Shown: positions 1-13,721 of the stretch, in pieces
Numbering within the stretch: the first letter of the stretch is position 1
Layout: each line of letters starts with the position of its first letter
Source: Archilochus colubris
Taxonomy: Eukaryota; Chordata; Aves; Apodiformes; Trochilidae
Direction of reading: 5' to 3'
NCBI GenBank assembly: GCA_023079485.1
Contig: CM041084.1
Span: forward strand, 98,746,467-98,810,466
DNA length: 64,000 nucleotides
The notes under the pieces: model-generated
The model's database searches: none
What the model was told of the DNA's origin: nothing
The model's input: the letters and a program-made list of their open reading frames with translations, nothing else
Made by a program: the position numbers and the translations under genes

Positions 1-3000
1 ATGTCTGGAGAAGTAATGGAGAGAAAAGTAGACATCAATGTAAAGATATTGTTAGATAACAGTGAAGATACTGAAATAATGCTGGTATTGCTCAGAATTT
101 GTTTAGTAGAGTGGACTAGCTGGCATCTCTAAACATCTGTCCAAAGTTGTCTGATATTCATGCAGACATGGGTAACACTTTGAAATGAATAGTAAAAAAT
201 TTTTGGCTTTTGATACCTATAAACTAAAATTAAAAAATGTTATCAACAAAGCTGGTAAAAGAAAAAATAACATGCACCATATACTCTTGACATTACAAAA
301 GAAATTTGAGACTATATTATAATTATAGGCACAGACACTAAACTCTTCCATCCATGGTGTGGGAAAAGCTACTTTAATCCATGCAGCTTGAACACTGGTG
401 TCCCACATCCCCACTGTATTCTGACTGTGGGCCATAAAATTCAGCTAGTCTCCCTTGATGCCTCTACCATCTCCAAATCAATACCTAAATATATATATAT
501 GTAAAAAAACCCAAACAAAACAAAAACAAAAAACCCAAAACCAACCAAAAAACAGAAGAGGTCCAAAGGGGACCAAAAGGGTAAGCTATTGAACTCTGAT
601 CACTGCATTTGTCAGGGAGGATGAAAACTGCTGCTAACAGCCACACTCAAACTGCAGCAAACTGCACTTCAGCAGTCAGGATTCAGGTCCATGTGTTGCC
701 ATTGCTCTGCCACACAGCTGGGACTGCTGCTGAGAAGGAGTTACTGTGCTTGTGAAACCATTTCAACAGAAGTGTAAGTGGAATGGATCCAAGTTTGCAA
801 AGCATCGGTTTATAAATTGCATTTATTATTTGTGTTTTATAAAATGCAAAATCAAAATGAGTCCCAGGCAGCTGTTGTTTTACAGTACTTAAAACTTGCT
901 GGAAGGTGCTTGGAAAGTGGACACTGAAATGCTTATGTTAGAGAAATTCAGGAAACAACTATTGACAGTGGTTCCAGGCAGGATGATAGGAGATCTGTAA
1001 CACGAACAGATAGAAATTTCTAACATTTCAATCCACTCAGCAGAGTCCAGTGAGATAAGAGTCTAATTAAGCAGAGACAGCAAATTGTGGGAGTGTTGGC
1101 ACTAGAAATCAGCAGTGGATAGACTAGTAGTGCAACATCTGAGACTAAAATTCAACTGAAACTAAAATGTAAGTTTCTTGAACTAGCTCTGGTCTTGGCA
1201 CGTAATTCAGTTTCTGCAGGTCTAGGAGGATAGGACTTAGATATACTAAAAACTGAAAGAGAACCCCTGATGCTTCCTAAGGAAACAATCTCTGCTCAAT
1301 TTAAGGCAAAGTCTATAGGGATCTTGCTTCTTGGACCTGGTACACAGGACATATTCTCATGTAAGTAGCTTAGAAGTTTTCATGATTGAATTGAACTGAA
1401 TTGGAAATTTGACATGACATCATAATCCATTTACAGCCAATATTTTTAAAAAACAGTCTTTTACACTAAGTTACAAGAGGGGTAGTAGATAAGGGGAAAA
1501 TATTGGATTTAGTAGGAAGCTAATCTGCAATATCTGCTCCTTTATTAATTCACAGTATTATTACTCTTGTTGTACATCTCACCATTAATATATAAATAAC
1601 CTTGCTAACTTATATCTAAGATTTTTTAATTAAAGACACACCTCTCTGCTTCTACAGCTGATGTAGATGTAGAAATTGGTAGTTATAGCCAGCTAGGTTT
1701 CATTAAATATTTTCTAGCTGCAGGCCACAATATAATGAATTTTTAAACCAATAATTTAGTTCTTGGTAAGTTTAAAACCCCTCACTTTCTGTATTTTCTC
1801 TGTGTGCTTATTTATAAGTAGTAACAGAGCAGCAATGGGAAGAAATAGCAGAATCTCTCTGACTTTCTCCCCACTCTGGTTTTGAAGTAGAACAGCCCTT
1901 ACAAAGCCAGGTGTTTTAGAATGTACATGCAAAAAAAATTTGCTAGTGATGTGGAAACAAATAGAAAGTATATATTGGGCTTACAAGAAGATGGTGAAAA
2001 ACATTTGAGAATGAGTGATGGCACAAAAGACAGTACAGGAGGCATAAAAATTGGAAGGTAGTTAAAGAAATATGAGAATCAAAGACAGAAGAGGCACAAG
2101 AAGAACAATTGCAAGAAAACCAGACCAGTATGAAGATTAATTTTTTTTTTTTTTTTTTGTGAGGTCATTCTTTCATCTTTCTGATGTTTCTTGCACAGAT
2201 ATAGCCCATTGGCTGCAGTTTGCATTTTGTCTGGGGACTGGGATTGGTATTTTGCTCTGACATTTATTTAAGCTATGGCCAACGAAGACTGAGACTGAGT
2301 TATGTAAGCATTTTGGGTGAAATTAATTTTTTCTAGTGTAGTTTTACAACTCCATACTTCCCAGCTATTTGAAGCATAAGCAGTAAGCTTCCTTGGAAAC
2401 CATGAACTATTTGTGTCAGAAGTCCCTGTTCTGAACCTGGAATGGCACTCAGTGTGTCTGCTGAAGGACTAGACTTGTGCTGACTTGGAAACACTGCCTG
2501 TCAGCACCATCAAAAATATAAAATACAAAAGAACTATGTCTGCCCAGTGACTGAAGTCATTGCTTGATACTAATGTTAGATTGTCTGCTGACATCCTGGC
2601 TTTGGAAACAGCTTAGGATAGAGTCCTAAAAGTTATTGAAAGCATTGTATGTTTCCTAATCATCTAAAAGATTTCTTCCTATCAAACAGACCTCTTTTTT
2701 TTGGAACAGTCTCAAGAGAACTCTTATAACAAAGTTCTACATTCATTTTTTTAAGTGCATTTAGTGTTACATGTTCAATTTTCCACTCTGAGTAATTCTG
2801 CTCCAGTATAGCTGCACTACAAGCTCACCAGTCCCATGTGTGAGTGCTTTCTGTAAGCAAGAAACCTGCAGATTTTGAAAATTCTGGGTTTAAAAGCCAC
2901 CTTTCAAAAAGGACAAATACATTCTTTTTTCATTTCCTTCCCGAAAATACGGCACATTTGGTGGATATGAAAGTTGATTTTGGTTTTGTACAAGTAAACT

Positions 3001-4355
3001 TTTTTCTCATTATCTGTACATTTGTAAATAGTCTTGAGGCTCTTTCCAGTTCTTACAAACTAAACCAGTTCCTACAAGCTAAGCCAGTGTCATCTCTGCC
3101 TCTTATTTGTATCCAAGTGCCTTACCGTAGCCAGAACTACCAAATAAACAGACATATCATCTGCCCCAAGTAGGTGGAAGATTTTTTAGCATTTGAAGAG
3201 CTACACTATGATTCTGCATCTAAAATGAATTCCCTGCCTGGGTACAGACACTTAATCTTCCTGTTGTCATTTGTGTATTAATAAATTTGCCAGTGAGGCT
3301 CCAGGTCATACTCTTACACTGCAATAATTTTGTTTGTGGAACCATGCTCTAAAACACTTGCAAGGCAGGATTTAACTGCTAGGTAGCTCCTCTTGTGGAG
3401 GCAATCATCCCTTCAAAACTTATTTACATGTAGTCAATCAGGAACTGATCTTTTACCAGGAAGCAACCTCTACTGGAGACAGGAAGGTAACAGCTATTTA
3501 GAAGTTCACTTCGACTTATTCTACAAGTACACAAACTGTAACTTCTCTGTAATTAGACCTGTTTCTGGTGTAACATAGTTAAATAGACCGTTTGAGAGGA
3601 CTTCCACAAAGGAGTGTTACTCAGCCTTCTTAAGACACTTGAGCTACCCATGTTTTGGGCATGAAAATGTGAACAGCTACAGCTAAAGTCTATGCCCTTT
3701 TCCATGCAACTCAAGCACAGACTCACTGGTGTGGCCATTCATTATGCAGATAAGACTGGCTTCACCCTAATAAGTGGGTAGACTTATGAGAAAGCAGGTG
3801 AACTTTAATGGCTTTTGAATTAGACAGTGTAGAAACAGCCCTATTTTACCTTGGGTAATGCCAAATAGTTCACAACCGAAAGAATTATATGCACCAAATT
3901 CATCCAGGAAATGGTTATATCATATATATATCTCTCATATGAAGATGCACCTGTGTAGAATACTGCACTATTACACAGAAAACATGGTGGTAAGAGTGCT
4001 TTTAGGCACTAGATATACTAGAAAGAATAACTCTTGAATGTGTTAATTTGAATACTACAAAGTTCAAAAATCTTTCATGATAAAATTAGGAATGTTTAAG
4101 GACTATGTACCGAATGGACCTGATCTTTTCCCGTGGCATACACTTATCATAAAAAAACATTAATAAATCTTAACTCCTGATCTCAGTCCAAAACCTATGT
4201 AGCCATTCATATAATTTGATATTCCACTTCCAAAAAATATTTCCACCTTTCACTTGGATTGATTTTGACTATGTGCTTCTGTAGGACTTCCATCAGCAGC
4301 TTATTCCATTAACTCAAATTGGTTTCTCTGAGTTACTCCTCCTTCAGTTTCATGG
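1..4355. other. Non-coding AT-rich DNA
   Basis: No supported gene. The window opens with a 43-codon frame on the + strand (positions 1-132) that has no splice or promoter context and is treated as chance. An 18-T run lies at 2141-2158. The 109-codon frame at 2844-3173 has no recognisable motif, no start context and no flanking splice pattern. The stretch is probably intron or intergenic sequence. Confidence 0.6.
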
Positions 4356-4446
4356 AAACCATAGAATCTGCTGAGCTGGAAAGGACCCATCAGGATCATC
4401 AAGCCCAACTCCTATGCCTGTGTAGGGCACCCCAAGAATCACACCA
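4356..4446 (-). mobile_element. CR1 LINE fragment, 3' end
   Basis: The + strand begins with CATAGAATC and continues with GCTGAGCTGGAAAGGACCC, ATCATCAAGCCCAACTCCT and a final AATCACACCATG. This is the reverse complement of the 3' end of an avian CR1 LINE, so the element lies on the - strand. It is strongly 5'-truncated, as most CR1 copies are. Divergence appears moderate. Confidence 0.85.
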
Positions 4447-4854
4447 TGGTTCACACCAGTTGAACCTGCTGTTACTTTGAATGACTGAGTAGCTTGAGTT
4501 TATCCTTGCATTTTCAGTTCTGTCCTGACATACTTTTCATTTTCTGAACAACACATACCAAGCCACACTGAGCCAAGCTCTTTATTTTTTTCATTCACCC
4601 GAGATCAGCAAGGGTGCCTTCTGATAAGTGTTTTCTACATCAAGAGAACATAAGGTCTGCCATACCTAAGCAGACCTACAGCTCTTCTAGCTCACTTTTC
4701 TGCCCCTGTCAAGGGCTGCTATATATGTATGGCTAAAGCACAACAAGAATAAAATTACCTTTCCCCTGGTATATTCTCCTAGCTTCTGGCTGTCAGAAGT
4801 TTAGGGACTTCCTGAACTGGAGGTTGCATCTAGTGTTTTAATAGCCCCTGGTGG

Positions 4855-5105
4855 ACCTATCTACTATGTATTTATAGTTTTGGCATTTACAGTGTCCTGT
4901 GGCAATGGATTCCACAGCATAATTATACAATATATTGAGGCGTACTTCCTTCCGTTTGCTTAAAATCTGGCACCCAGCAGTTTCCCTAAATGTTCCTTAG
5001 CTATTTTCTTAGGCAAAATAATCACCCTCTGTTCCTTCTCCTCCTGTTGTTTATTATGTTCTTGACAATCTTTTTTCTCTGAGTACATTCAACTCTGTTT
5101 TAAGC
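4855..5105 (-). mobile_element. Old, degenerate CR1-like LINE relic
   Basis: The segment with GGCAATGGATTCCACAG, a degraded AATTAT, then GTACTTCCTTCCGTTTGC and a C/T-rich tail follows the layout of an old amniote CR1-type LINE read in reverse: a short-gap match around TTCCACAG, then the ACTTCCTT-GTTTG block about 30 bp later. It is much more diverged than the other CR1 copies here, suggesting insertion before the avian radiation. The boundaries are approximate, and the assignment rests on remembered consensus structure, not a search. Confidence 0.5.
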
Positions 5106-8100
5106 ATTTTCTCACTATGACTGGGCTTGGTGTCAGAGTTAAGAATATACTTTCTTAACACAATAGGATCTAAATTATTTTAATTTTTTTAAGCTGTTTA
5201 TATTATAATATAAAAACTATGATTTTAATGGGCTGAAATTTCACAGAGCTGATTTGCATTTTGTTCTCCACAAATGACATGGATCTCCCTACTTATGCCA
5301 CAATTAGAACTTAGAATGTTCATATATTCTTTGAAAGTAGTGGATTTTGATCCTTTTTTTTTTTTAGTATCCGTGCTTTTCATGGTACATTTCTCTTGTT
5401 CATTCTCTCAGGACTCAACTTATAATAGTTTAGCTTCCCTTATGTTCCTGTGGATTCACTGGCCATTATAAAAGAGCATATAATGCACACATTTCTTGGT
5501 GTGTGCCTTTTAGGCACTACTTCAATATAGTCAGCACAAAGGTACTTTATATCAGTTTGGAAAACCCACAGATTTTGGCATATAAATAATTTCATGTTAT
5601 TTGTAAAATGAATGTGAAGTAGTCTTGGCCAGTAGTCCCCTCTCAGACTGGTCCTTCAAGAAAGACTTTTTTCTGGCCACAGAAAGTGAGAAAAAATGAG
5701 TGAGAATGTGTTATAAGATTTGGATTCTGCTGCTCAGTAGGTTTGATGTGTGGTCTGCTCACCTGGAATCGACTGTGATTTATGTCACGTGTGTGGGGAT
5801 GGATTTTACACAGAATTCCTCTGATTATGGTCAGAGCAGAAGCAGGCCAGAGCTGAGCTCAGATTTCTGGTTTCAATGTCCTCAAAGGGGACTATCAGGA
5901 CTCAGTAAAGTGCTGCTCAGAGAATTGGACCAGCAGGGTTCAGAAGTTTTCACAATTGCTTCAAAACTTGCTTCCACTCATCTGTGTTTTGCTTTTCTGC
6001 CTCTGATCATCCACCTCCCCTCTGTGCTCTATACTCATCAGTTTAGCAGTGGGAGTAGAAATAAGTGTCTCATGTTAGTAACAAAGTAGGTATCTCATAC
6101 ACACCTGACCTCCTCAGCTTCTTTTGATTAAGGTGGAAAGAGTGTTCAGAATTTCTAATTCCTATTTCTTTGACTAACAAACTAGTTTCTGCTTTGTGAA
6201 GGGATGATGACCATCATTTCATTCACTGAAATTCACACATATCCTTTTTTTTTTTTTCTTTTCAATGTTCCATAACTTTTCCTTTTTCCTAGCAACCTTT
6301 ACTTTATCATGATCTGATAAGCCATCTTAGATTGATATTATTGCTTTCTACATTACTTCTTTAATTATAACTTCCATACCTATTACTAAGACTAGCATGC
6401 ATTTGTTCCTCTTTGGTGGCTGCAAATATTGAATTATAAAGCTATCACTACCAGATACAAATGCACACCATCAGCTTTATTTCCTTTGTCTACTACAATA
6501 TAATCTATGTACAGCTAAGTGAAGCTTCCATTTACCACCACTTTGGCCTCTGCACAATTTTCTTGCTTTAACCATGCTCTTATTCGTTCTCATTGGACAG
6601 CCATATATCCACTTTATCAATTGAATCTCTGAAAAAGCTTTAGCAATAATCTAGTGAGTTTACACAGATACTGGTTTTCTCATTTGCTTCTTATATCCTT
6701 TTGTAAAAGGAAACACAATTACAGTGTTTGTTTTTATTTGTTTCCTTAGAAAATCAACATTTAAAATTGCTGCTAAAAGATTTATCTCCTTGCTTAAATA
6801 AAAAAAATAAAAGACATATTAAGGGGACATCTGTAATTTGGAGATTTTTTTTTAACAGTTTGGTAAATAAGAAATTCTAGCAGATATCATGCTACACTGA
6901 ATTTCTGTAACCTGACGTTTCTACTGACAAAATACAGAGAACAGTGGGTTTAGTAGCACTGGTTCAGCTTAGTTGATGATACAGTTCTTGATCACTTTGA
7001 GACAGAAATTTCAAAAGTAAATAACACTGGAGAAAGTATTGATTTATAGGAAAGAAACAGCGGGAATAATACCAAACCAAGCATCACCACATAAATTTAA
7101 ACTACCTAAAATACCCTTAATTTGCAAGATTATTTGCTTTTTCATTCCCTCATATTGCTCTGGCACTCTAAACTATAAAAAATTATGACAATACTATTTT
7201 AGACACCAAATAAAAATGTTTTTTATTATTAAAGGTACATGTCTAGAAATTCAGAACACAGATACCACTTTATAAGTAATTTTAATATTTTTATCAATTT
7301 GGTCTTAAAATAGTGTTAGAAAATTTTTAGAATGATGGAGCTTAGTATCTAAAAGTCTGATACCTTCCGCAAAACTTCTTGAATTTGGAAGCAATATTGG
7401 TTGGATAAATCTGTGGTGTCTGAAATATTTTGGATTTTTTATATTAAAATGATTAGCTCTTACATTCAGGGACTGTGGGAGGACAGCATTACTAATATTC
7501 CTATTACCATATTTATACTTTCTTTTTAACTGACTAATTTCTTGTGAAAGTAATAATTTACACATATTTTAATGCTGACAATTGCCAACCAGGAAAAAAA
7601 AAAGAAAGCATAGAGAAAATGTGGACAAAATTCCAGGTTTTCATACTGTGGGATTTTGAAATGTTTGTTTTTTCATCAAGCAAAAGATGTTTAAAGCTTG
7701 TATGGACAGAAGTTTTAAATTCTGTACATAAGCACAAATACAAAAAAGTTGATAAACATGAATTAAAGAAATATGCAAAACAGAGTATGGCTCATTAAAT
7801 AGATTTTTCATTTTTTTTCTGTCATATATTTGTTTAAGATGTAATTGAGGGCTATTTGACAAATCTTTAAACAGAGTGATATACTGAGTTTATTTTCCTC
7901 CTTTCTCCACTGCTTTTCTTTCGTTACATGATGTTTTAAATGATATCTGAGAACTAACAAAGCCTAGTTTTGGTTATAGTGTGTTTTTTTTTCCTTGGTC
8001 AGATGCTTTGCTTATGTTCTGAATGTAGATGCTATGGTTCTAGAGAAAATATCCTGTATACATGCCTGTTTACTTGGCAGAAAAATGAAAAAGCCACTGT

Positions 8101-11100
8101 TGCTGATGGCAGGTTTGAGCTTTCCTTTCAGGAATTCAAACGACATCTAATTGCCTGATTACCTGAAATAAACTCATGCATAGGACCCATGTCCTATGTC
8201 CTGTGTACCATTTATTCACCGTGGAAATATTTTCTCTGCTGTCTAGCCATGCACTGGCTGTACAGCACAATTATTTTCCTGTCATGGCAATAAATATTCA
8301 AGAAAATATAAAGAATTCATGGATTGCATGGTATTAAATCTTCACTGTTACAGTAAGCAAAGATGAAAAAGAAATCATTGCCCTTCAGTCCTTGTATTGG
8401 TGGTTTCAGGCCAGTTGGAGATGCCAGCAGCTTGAAAGCACTAATAAAACACTAATTGATCTTTTTTGCTAGTTTTAGCAGAAAGGCAAAAAAGTCTGTG
8501 TGAGGAGAGCTTAAACTAACTTCCAGGATTTATAGATGGTCCCTTCATAGTTGTTTTGAGTCATGTTGGCAAGGTGGCTTCAGAAAGCTTTTGCTCCCTT
8601 TCTCATTCAATAGTTATTTCATCCTGTGGCACAGGCCCAGACTTTGAAGTGCTAGAAGCTAGTGAAAGAGTAGATTTTGTGCTTACAGGAATGACTTCCA
8701 GAGAGACCTGAATAAAATTCTGAGCACAAGGAGTATTCCAGTCAAAAAAAAAAAAAAAAAAAAAAATTCTAAGGTTCGTAACCCAGGAAAACATTTATAA
8801 CTGACAGTCTAGAGAATTAAAAAAAAAAAAAACAAAACTAAAATCTGCCACAAAAATGGTCACTTTATGTTGCTACATAAAGGAGGCTGGAAAATAAAAC
8901 ATACTTTGATTAAGGTGTGTGCAGGCAATTTGGGTCTGGGGAAGTTACTGGAGCTTTAGGGAAGGTGAAGCACCAGTGGGCTAAGCCAAGGTGCCATGTA
9001 AGGCCCACCCCACAGAAAAATAATGCTTTCAACTACCCCCTTTCCCTCCAGTGTCTTAACTTTTGGGGGACTAAAGACCTATGGGAGCCTCCTGTCAAAT
9101 CCCTGTTTTGGATGCCTGTGGGACAGTGTGAGATGCTGTGAGGACATTTCTGCCTGCTGCCTGCACATAGTCTTGTGTCATCTGTTGAGGAAGGATATGC
9201 ATGGGGACCAGCAAAACTAGGAACACACCTGTGCTGTCATATTTAAGATCTGACAAGGAAAATGGTAACTCCTGGCCCTACATGGTGACAGAGGGCCTAT
9301 AGGTGTTTCTGCAACAGTAAAACTCCATTGGTGATACCCACAATAGAGAACTTTTCTTTGTCATGATGGGATATTAAAATTACTTTGTGCCTTTTGGGGG
9401 TTTTATAGCTTTGCAGAGATAGCCATGGATGGAATCTCTTCACCATACAACATTGGTATGAATAAATTTCGTTTCATTAACAAATGGAAGAGGATTTTGT
9501 TTGTTTTGGAAGCTGAACAGACAAAGAGGGTTGATGAGCAAGCCATATGTAGGTGTAATGTGAGATGTCTGGGGCTTGACTTTGCACTGCCTAACGTACT
9601 AAAAATATCCTAGAAAATGGAGACAAAGAAAAAATTTACTATTGATTGATTTTTCTCACTATTTTCATGATGCTGGTGTGTGGGATATAAATATTCCTGC
9701 AAAGGATGTCCTTTGTTTCTTATTTCAGTGAGCCTTAAGCAATAAGCCAAGGAGCTGCCTATACAAGAGGTGGGTCCACCCATGCTCACTGCTTCTGTGT
9801 TTCTTCTCTTGCTAACTGGGCACTGTGATTTTCTTTCTGCCTTTGAGTGGCAGGCTAATGAAGTTGTTTCACAGCAGAATTACCCCAAGGGCATGAGGCA
9901 GGAATGAAAAGCTTGTGAGCTAGAAATGTCAGTTCTTGGTGCAGAGCACTACTGCAAACTGCTGCAATGATCCCCAGTGCTAAGCTGCCAAGTGCTCACC
10001 AGCACACATGAGGAATTCACTGAATTTGGCAGAAGGTTCAATGAGCCACCTATACGTTTGTGCAATGCGGAAATCATATGTAATTTCCAGTGTCATTTTG
10101 TTGGCATTGGACACACACATACATACACACATAAATTAGCACTGCTTAGAAATTAGATGGGCTTCGAGCTGTTGGAGTGGGAGGTATTTCAACCATTTTC
10201 TGGTTTTGTTTCTTCAGCATATAAGCCTTGTTACTGGCTTTGCTTTCTGTCCTCTTCCCCTCTTCAAGGTCACAGCTTTAAAGGGACAAGATGGATACTT
10301 AAAACTGGAGGGGCAGAAGCAGGATAGTTTTATTAATATTCTAAAAATACAGAGTTTTATTTATGAAGTGTGCAAAGTATTTTAAAAGACAGCCTCAACA
10401 CTTTAATTTTTATTGCCACTTGTCTCCAGTCTCTGCCAAAAAATTTCAACACTATACAAAGGTGCCTTTGTGGCCTAATGCTGTCCATACCTAAATTTCA
10501 GATTCCAGTCTTTAAATCTACTTATACAAGACCCATGTAAATTTTCATTATATCCATTATAACTGATTTCACACAAATGAGCACATTCTCCATCTTTCAG
10601 ATGAAATAAAAAAGGAAGGTCCAGAGCAAGTCTAACTATTAAAAGAAAATCCTATGGCACATTTCACAAAAGTAAGCGTGCTACTTGGTGTCACTGGCTG
10701 TATTCCATCTTGTGCGATTTTTTTAACTACCTGAAATTCCCTCTCTATTCTAACAGGATAAGTTTATTTTTTACTTCCTGCATGAAAGCATGAACTAATT
10801 TAAATTAGCTGAATTCCATTCTAGAAGTGGCAAAATTTCAGGTTAAATGACACTGTTCTACTCACAAAAACCATTTGAGCATGTAAAATGTTTCTCCCAG
10901 GCTTTTAATGTTCCCTAAATGAAGGAAATTCCAGCAGTTCTGCTTTAAGTTCCTCGCCATGGCATTACTGCCATCAGCACTGGGATATAGACTCCTCCTG
11001 ATTGCTGTGTGAAATGCCAAAATTCAAAAGCTATCTCACCATGATTCCTTTGAATGTCATTGAGTAACAGGGGCATTGGCTCCCTGGATTAGAATAACAG

Positions 11101-13440
11101 CCCATTTTGTCTGGTGTGTTTTTGCTGCCAGGAGACCAAGTGGTGCAGATAGCTGCAGTACTTGCTTGCAGGAAATTTTTTTCCTAAGCTCATCAGCTAA
11201 TAGTTGTGGAAGCCTCGAGGGTTTGTATCACTAATTGATTTTTTTTTTCCTCTTCTAACTATGGTGGTTTTGTGGCTGTTTTAAGCACGCATCAGCCCTG
11301 TGGTGCTAATCTCTAATTTGCTTTGAATTAATTTAGGTCAACATTAAATACTTGTGTTGGGCAAAAAGATTTTGCATGTGACTTGACACTGCCACACTGG
11401 GAAAATCTTTAAATGCCAGGCAAAAGCAGCAGTATGGGCTTTTTAAATTCACTTTAAGCAGTAAAGAATCTGGGGCTGTGTTCACAGCTCAGTCTCTTGC
11501 AATTGCATATGTCCCTGATGGCAGGTTCTGCTCTCATCTCCTGGTTTTATGTAAGGACAGTACCCTAGTAGCTTTTAGATTTGGATTTCTTTATTTTAAA
11601 GGTTATATTCTTTAGAATTATGTGAAGTACAGTGCACAGAGATGTCTTGCTACAGCATCTGGAGACTTTTTATTTCCTTCTGCTGTCCTTCAATGTGGTT
11701 TCCTCATCAGCCCAAATGAAGAGCAAGTGGCACTGGACTGAGCAAATCCATGAAAAAAATTGCAAAAAAAAGCACACCTCCAACACTGAAGAACCTCAGC
11801 TTTCTCACTCACTTCCCCCATCTAGCAAAGTAAAAAAAAAAATCGTTTAATGTACAAAAGTAATGCTTGCACTGTCTTCATCATTTTGCATTATGTCCTT
11901 ATAAAATTCTTTATTTTAAAAGAGCTTCTTTTGGAGTTAGAGCTCTCTGTTCAGAGCTCTATTGTACTTTTATTCTGTGCACTGATATATGCTTGTGGCA
12001 TCCGGAGCACTTTTTGTGCTGTGTTCTGACTCACAGATGTTTGAAATCAGAGGCAGTGCTACCTTTGGTAATGAATAGGCAGGAATTCAGAGCTGAGCAT
12101 GAATAAAGGATGAATCCATATTTCTAACAAATAAAGGATGTATTTATTTGAAAGAGCAACTGTATCTAAGGAATAGGTATCTTCCACAATCAGCTCGTAT
12201 ATTTTTAGAAAATTTATTAATGAGTGCTATGCATTGCAACTTCCATTGTGAAAAACAGTGGTGAATGAAAGATAAAATATAGGCCTAGAACTTAGGAGAA
12301 CTGATTTTTATTTTGAGTATTTTCAGATACATTGACAAAGTATATCCATTTCCACATAGATACTAAGAGACATTTGTAACTTCTCTCTTACATCCACCTG
12401 GTTTTGGTCAACTATTTGTTAGATATGCAATCCTTTTATCCACACTTTTTTAATAGTGATCCTACATTTTAAAATCTGCTTGAACCCTGTGTAAGACTAC
12501 TGTCTGCCAACCTAAGGTTCTCTGAGATATCTTTTTCTTCCAGGATGATAATAATGAGAAATTCTGTCTTTTAATGAGGATTTATATTTGAATGTTTGTT
12601 CTATTAGAAATGCCGTCAGTGGCATTCCCCATGTTTTAGCTGAACAGAACCAGTGTAGACTCAGTAGGAATGTGATCTATTTTGAGTATATCTGCAGAAT
12701 ATGATTGATTTTTCTTTTTACTGTTTCTCCTATTCACAAAGGAAATTTTCCTGCTTTTATAGAGGGGGAAAAGCTAAATGATGACTTGAACCACTACAAT
12801 TTCTGTTATTAACAAGCACAGCGTAATTAACCCTGAAAATAAAATTCTGTCACAGATTCCATGGGACTTTGAACACTTTATTTACCTTTTATTTGCCACA
12901 CTTTCTAAATTTCAAAGGTAGACATCTACAAACAATGTATTACTTATTTAAAACGTTTTTAAAAATGGACCGGGGAAAATTTCAGGAAACAAAATTATTG
13001 TAATGTCTCTCCAAGCAGTCATTACTTGTACGAAGCAAGCACTGTAATACTAGACATTTCATGCCTGAACTGAATTCTTAAGAGATTTAACCAGTCCCAG
13101 GTTTTAGCTTTCAGTACAACTTGCACAGAGACTAGCTTTTAAAGTCCCTTGGTTTCAGTACCTATCAAGAATTTCTTAAAAGTAGCCCTTTCCATGGTTT
13201 TGTGTGGAGTTTTTTATTTACCTTTTGTATGCAGGGATGGGGGAAACATGTTCATTTTTTAAAATACTAAATAAAAAACTCATCTATGCTCTGGGAGCAA
13301 AAATTGTGTGCATCACCTGCTCACAAGGACTGGAATAGACCTGGTCTGCAGTAAAACTTCCACAGGTTGTGGAAACATCAAAATCATCAAAACCAAGTAT
13401 TTGACTCTACTGACCCCTTGCCATTAACCTAAGTGGTGGT
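5106..13440. other. Non-coding DNA, includes a possible conserved block
   Basis: No gene is supported. An A23 run sits at 8744-8766. The 129-codon frame at 5700-6089 and shorter frames lack any known motif. From about 10900 to 11550 the sequence is repeat-free, with balanced composition and many AT-rich homeodomain-type cores (TAATTGATT, GAATTAATTTAG, AATTGCATATG), described under findings. Confidence 0.5.
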
Positions 13441-13721
13441 CTTCTGGGACTTTCCCACATTGCCCAGGACCTCATTTCAGCTCTCCAGGGCCCTGCCCCA
13501 TTGATGACACAGCAGGGTCTATCTCCAGTTCCCCACAGCCCTGCCTCCCCTGGCCTTGGGCCACGCCTGTAGCCAAGGAGGTGCCTGATACCAAGGTCTG
13601 GGGCAGCCCTGCTGCCCTGGTTGCCCTGCTCCCAGCTGGGATGGTGGGATGGGGCCTAGATGCCAAGCCCTGCCCTGGTGCCCCTTGGTGTACCATGGGG
13701 TGCCTCCAGACCCCGAGGATT
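13440..13721. repeat. GC-rich block abutting the LTR, possible mobile DNA
   Basis: About 280 bases of clearly higher GC than the flanks, rich in CCCTGCC, CAGCCCTG and CCTTGG words, ending directly at the LTR. The change in composition on both sides suggests inserted DNA: another repeat into which the LTR integrated, or part of the same retroviral insertion. No long frame with viral motifs is visible. The frames of 69-74 codons that cross it reflect its GC content. Confidence 0.35.

Noticed and set aside
718..773. Possible 56-nt exon between CCACACAG and GTAAGTGG
   Set aside because: Very short, with no partner exon nearby and only chance-level openness.
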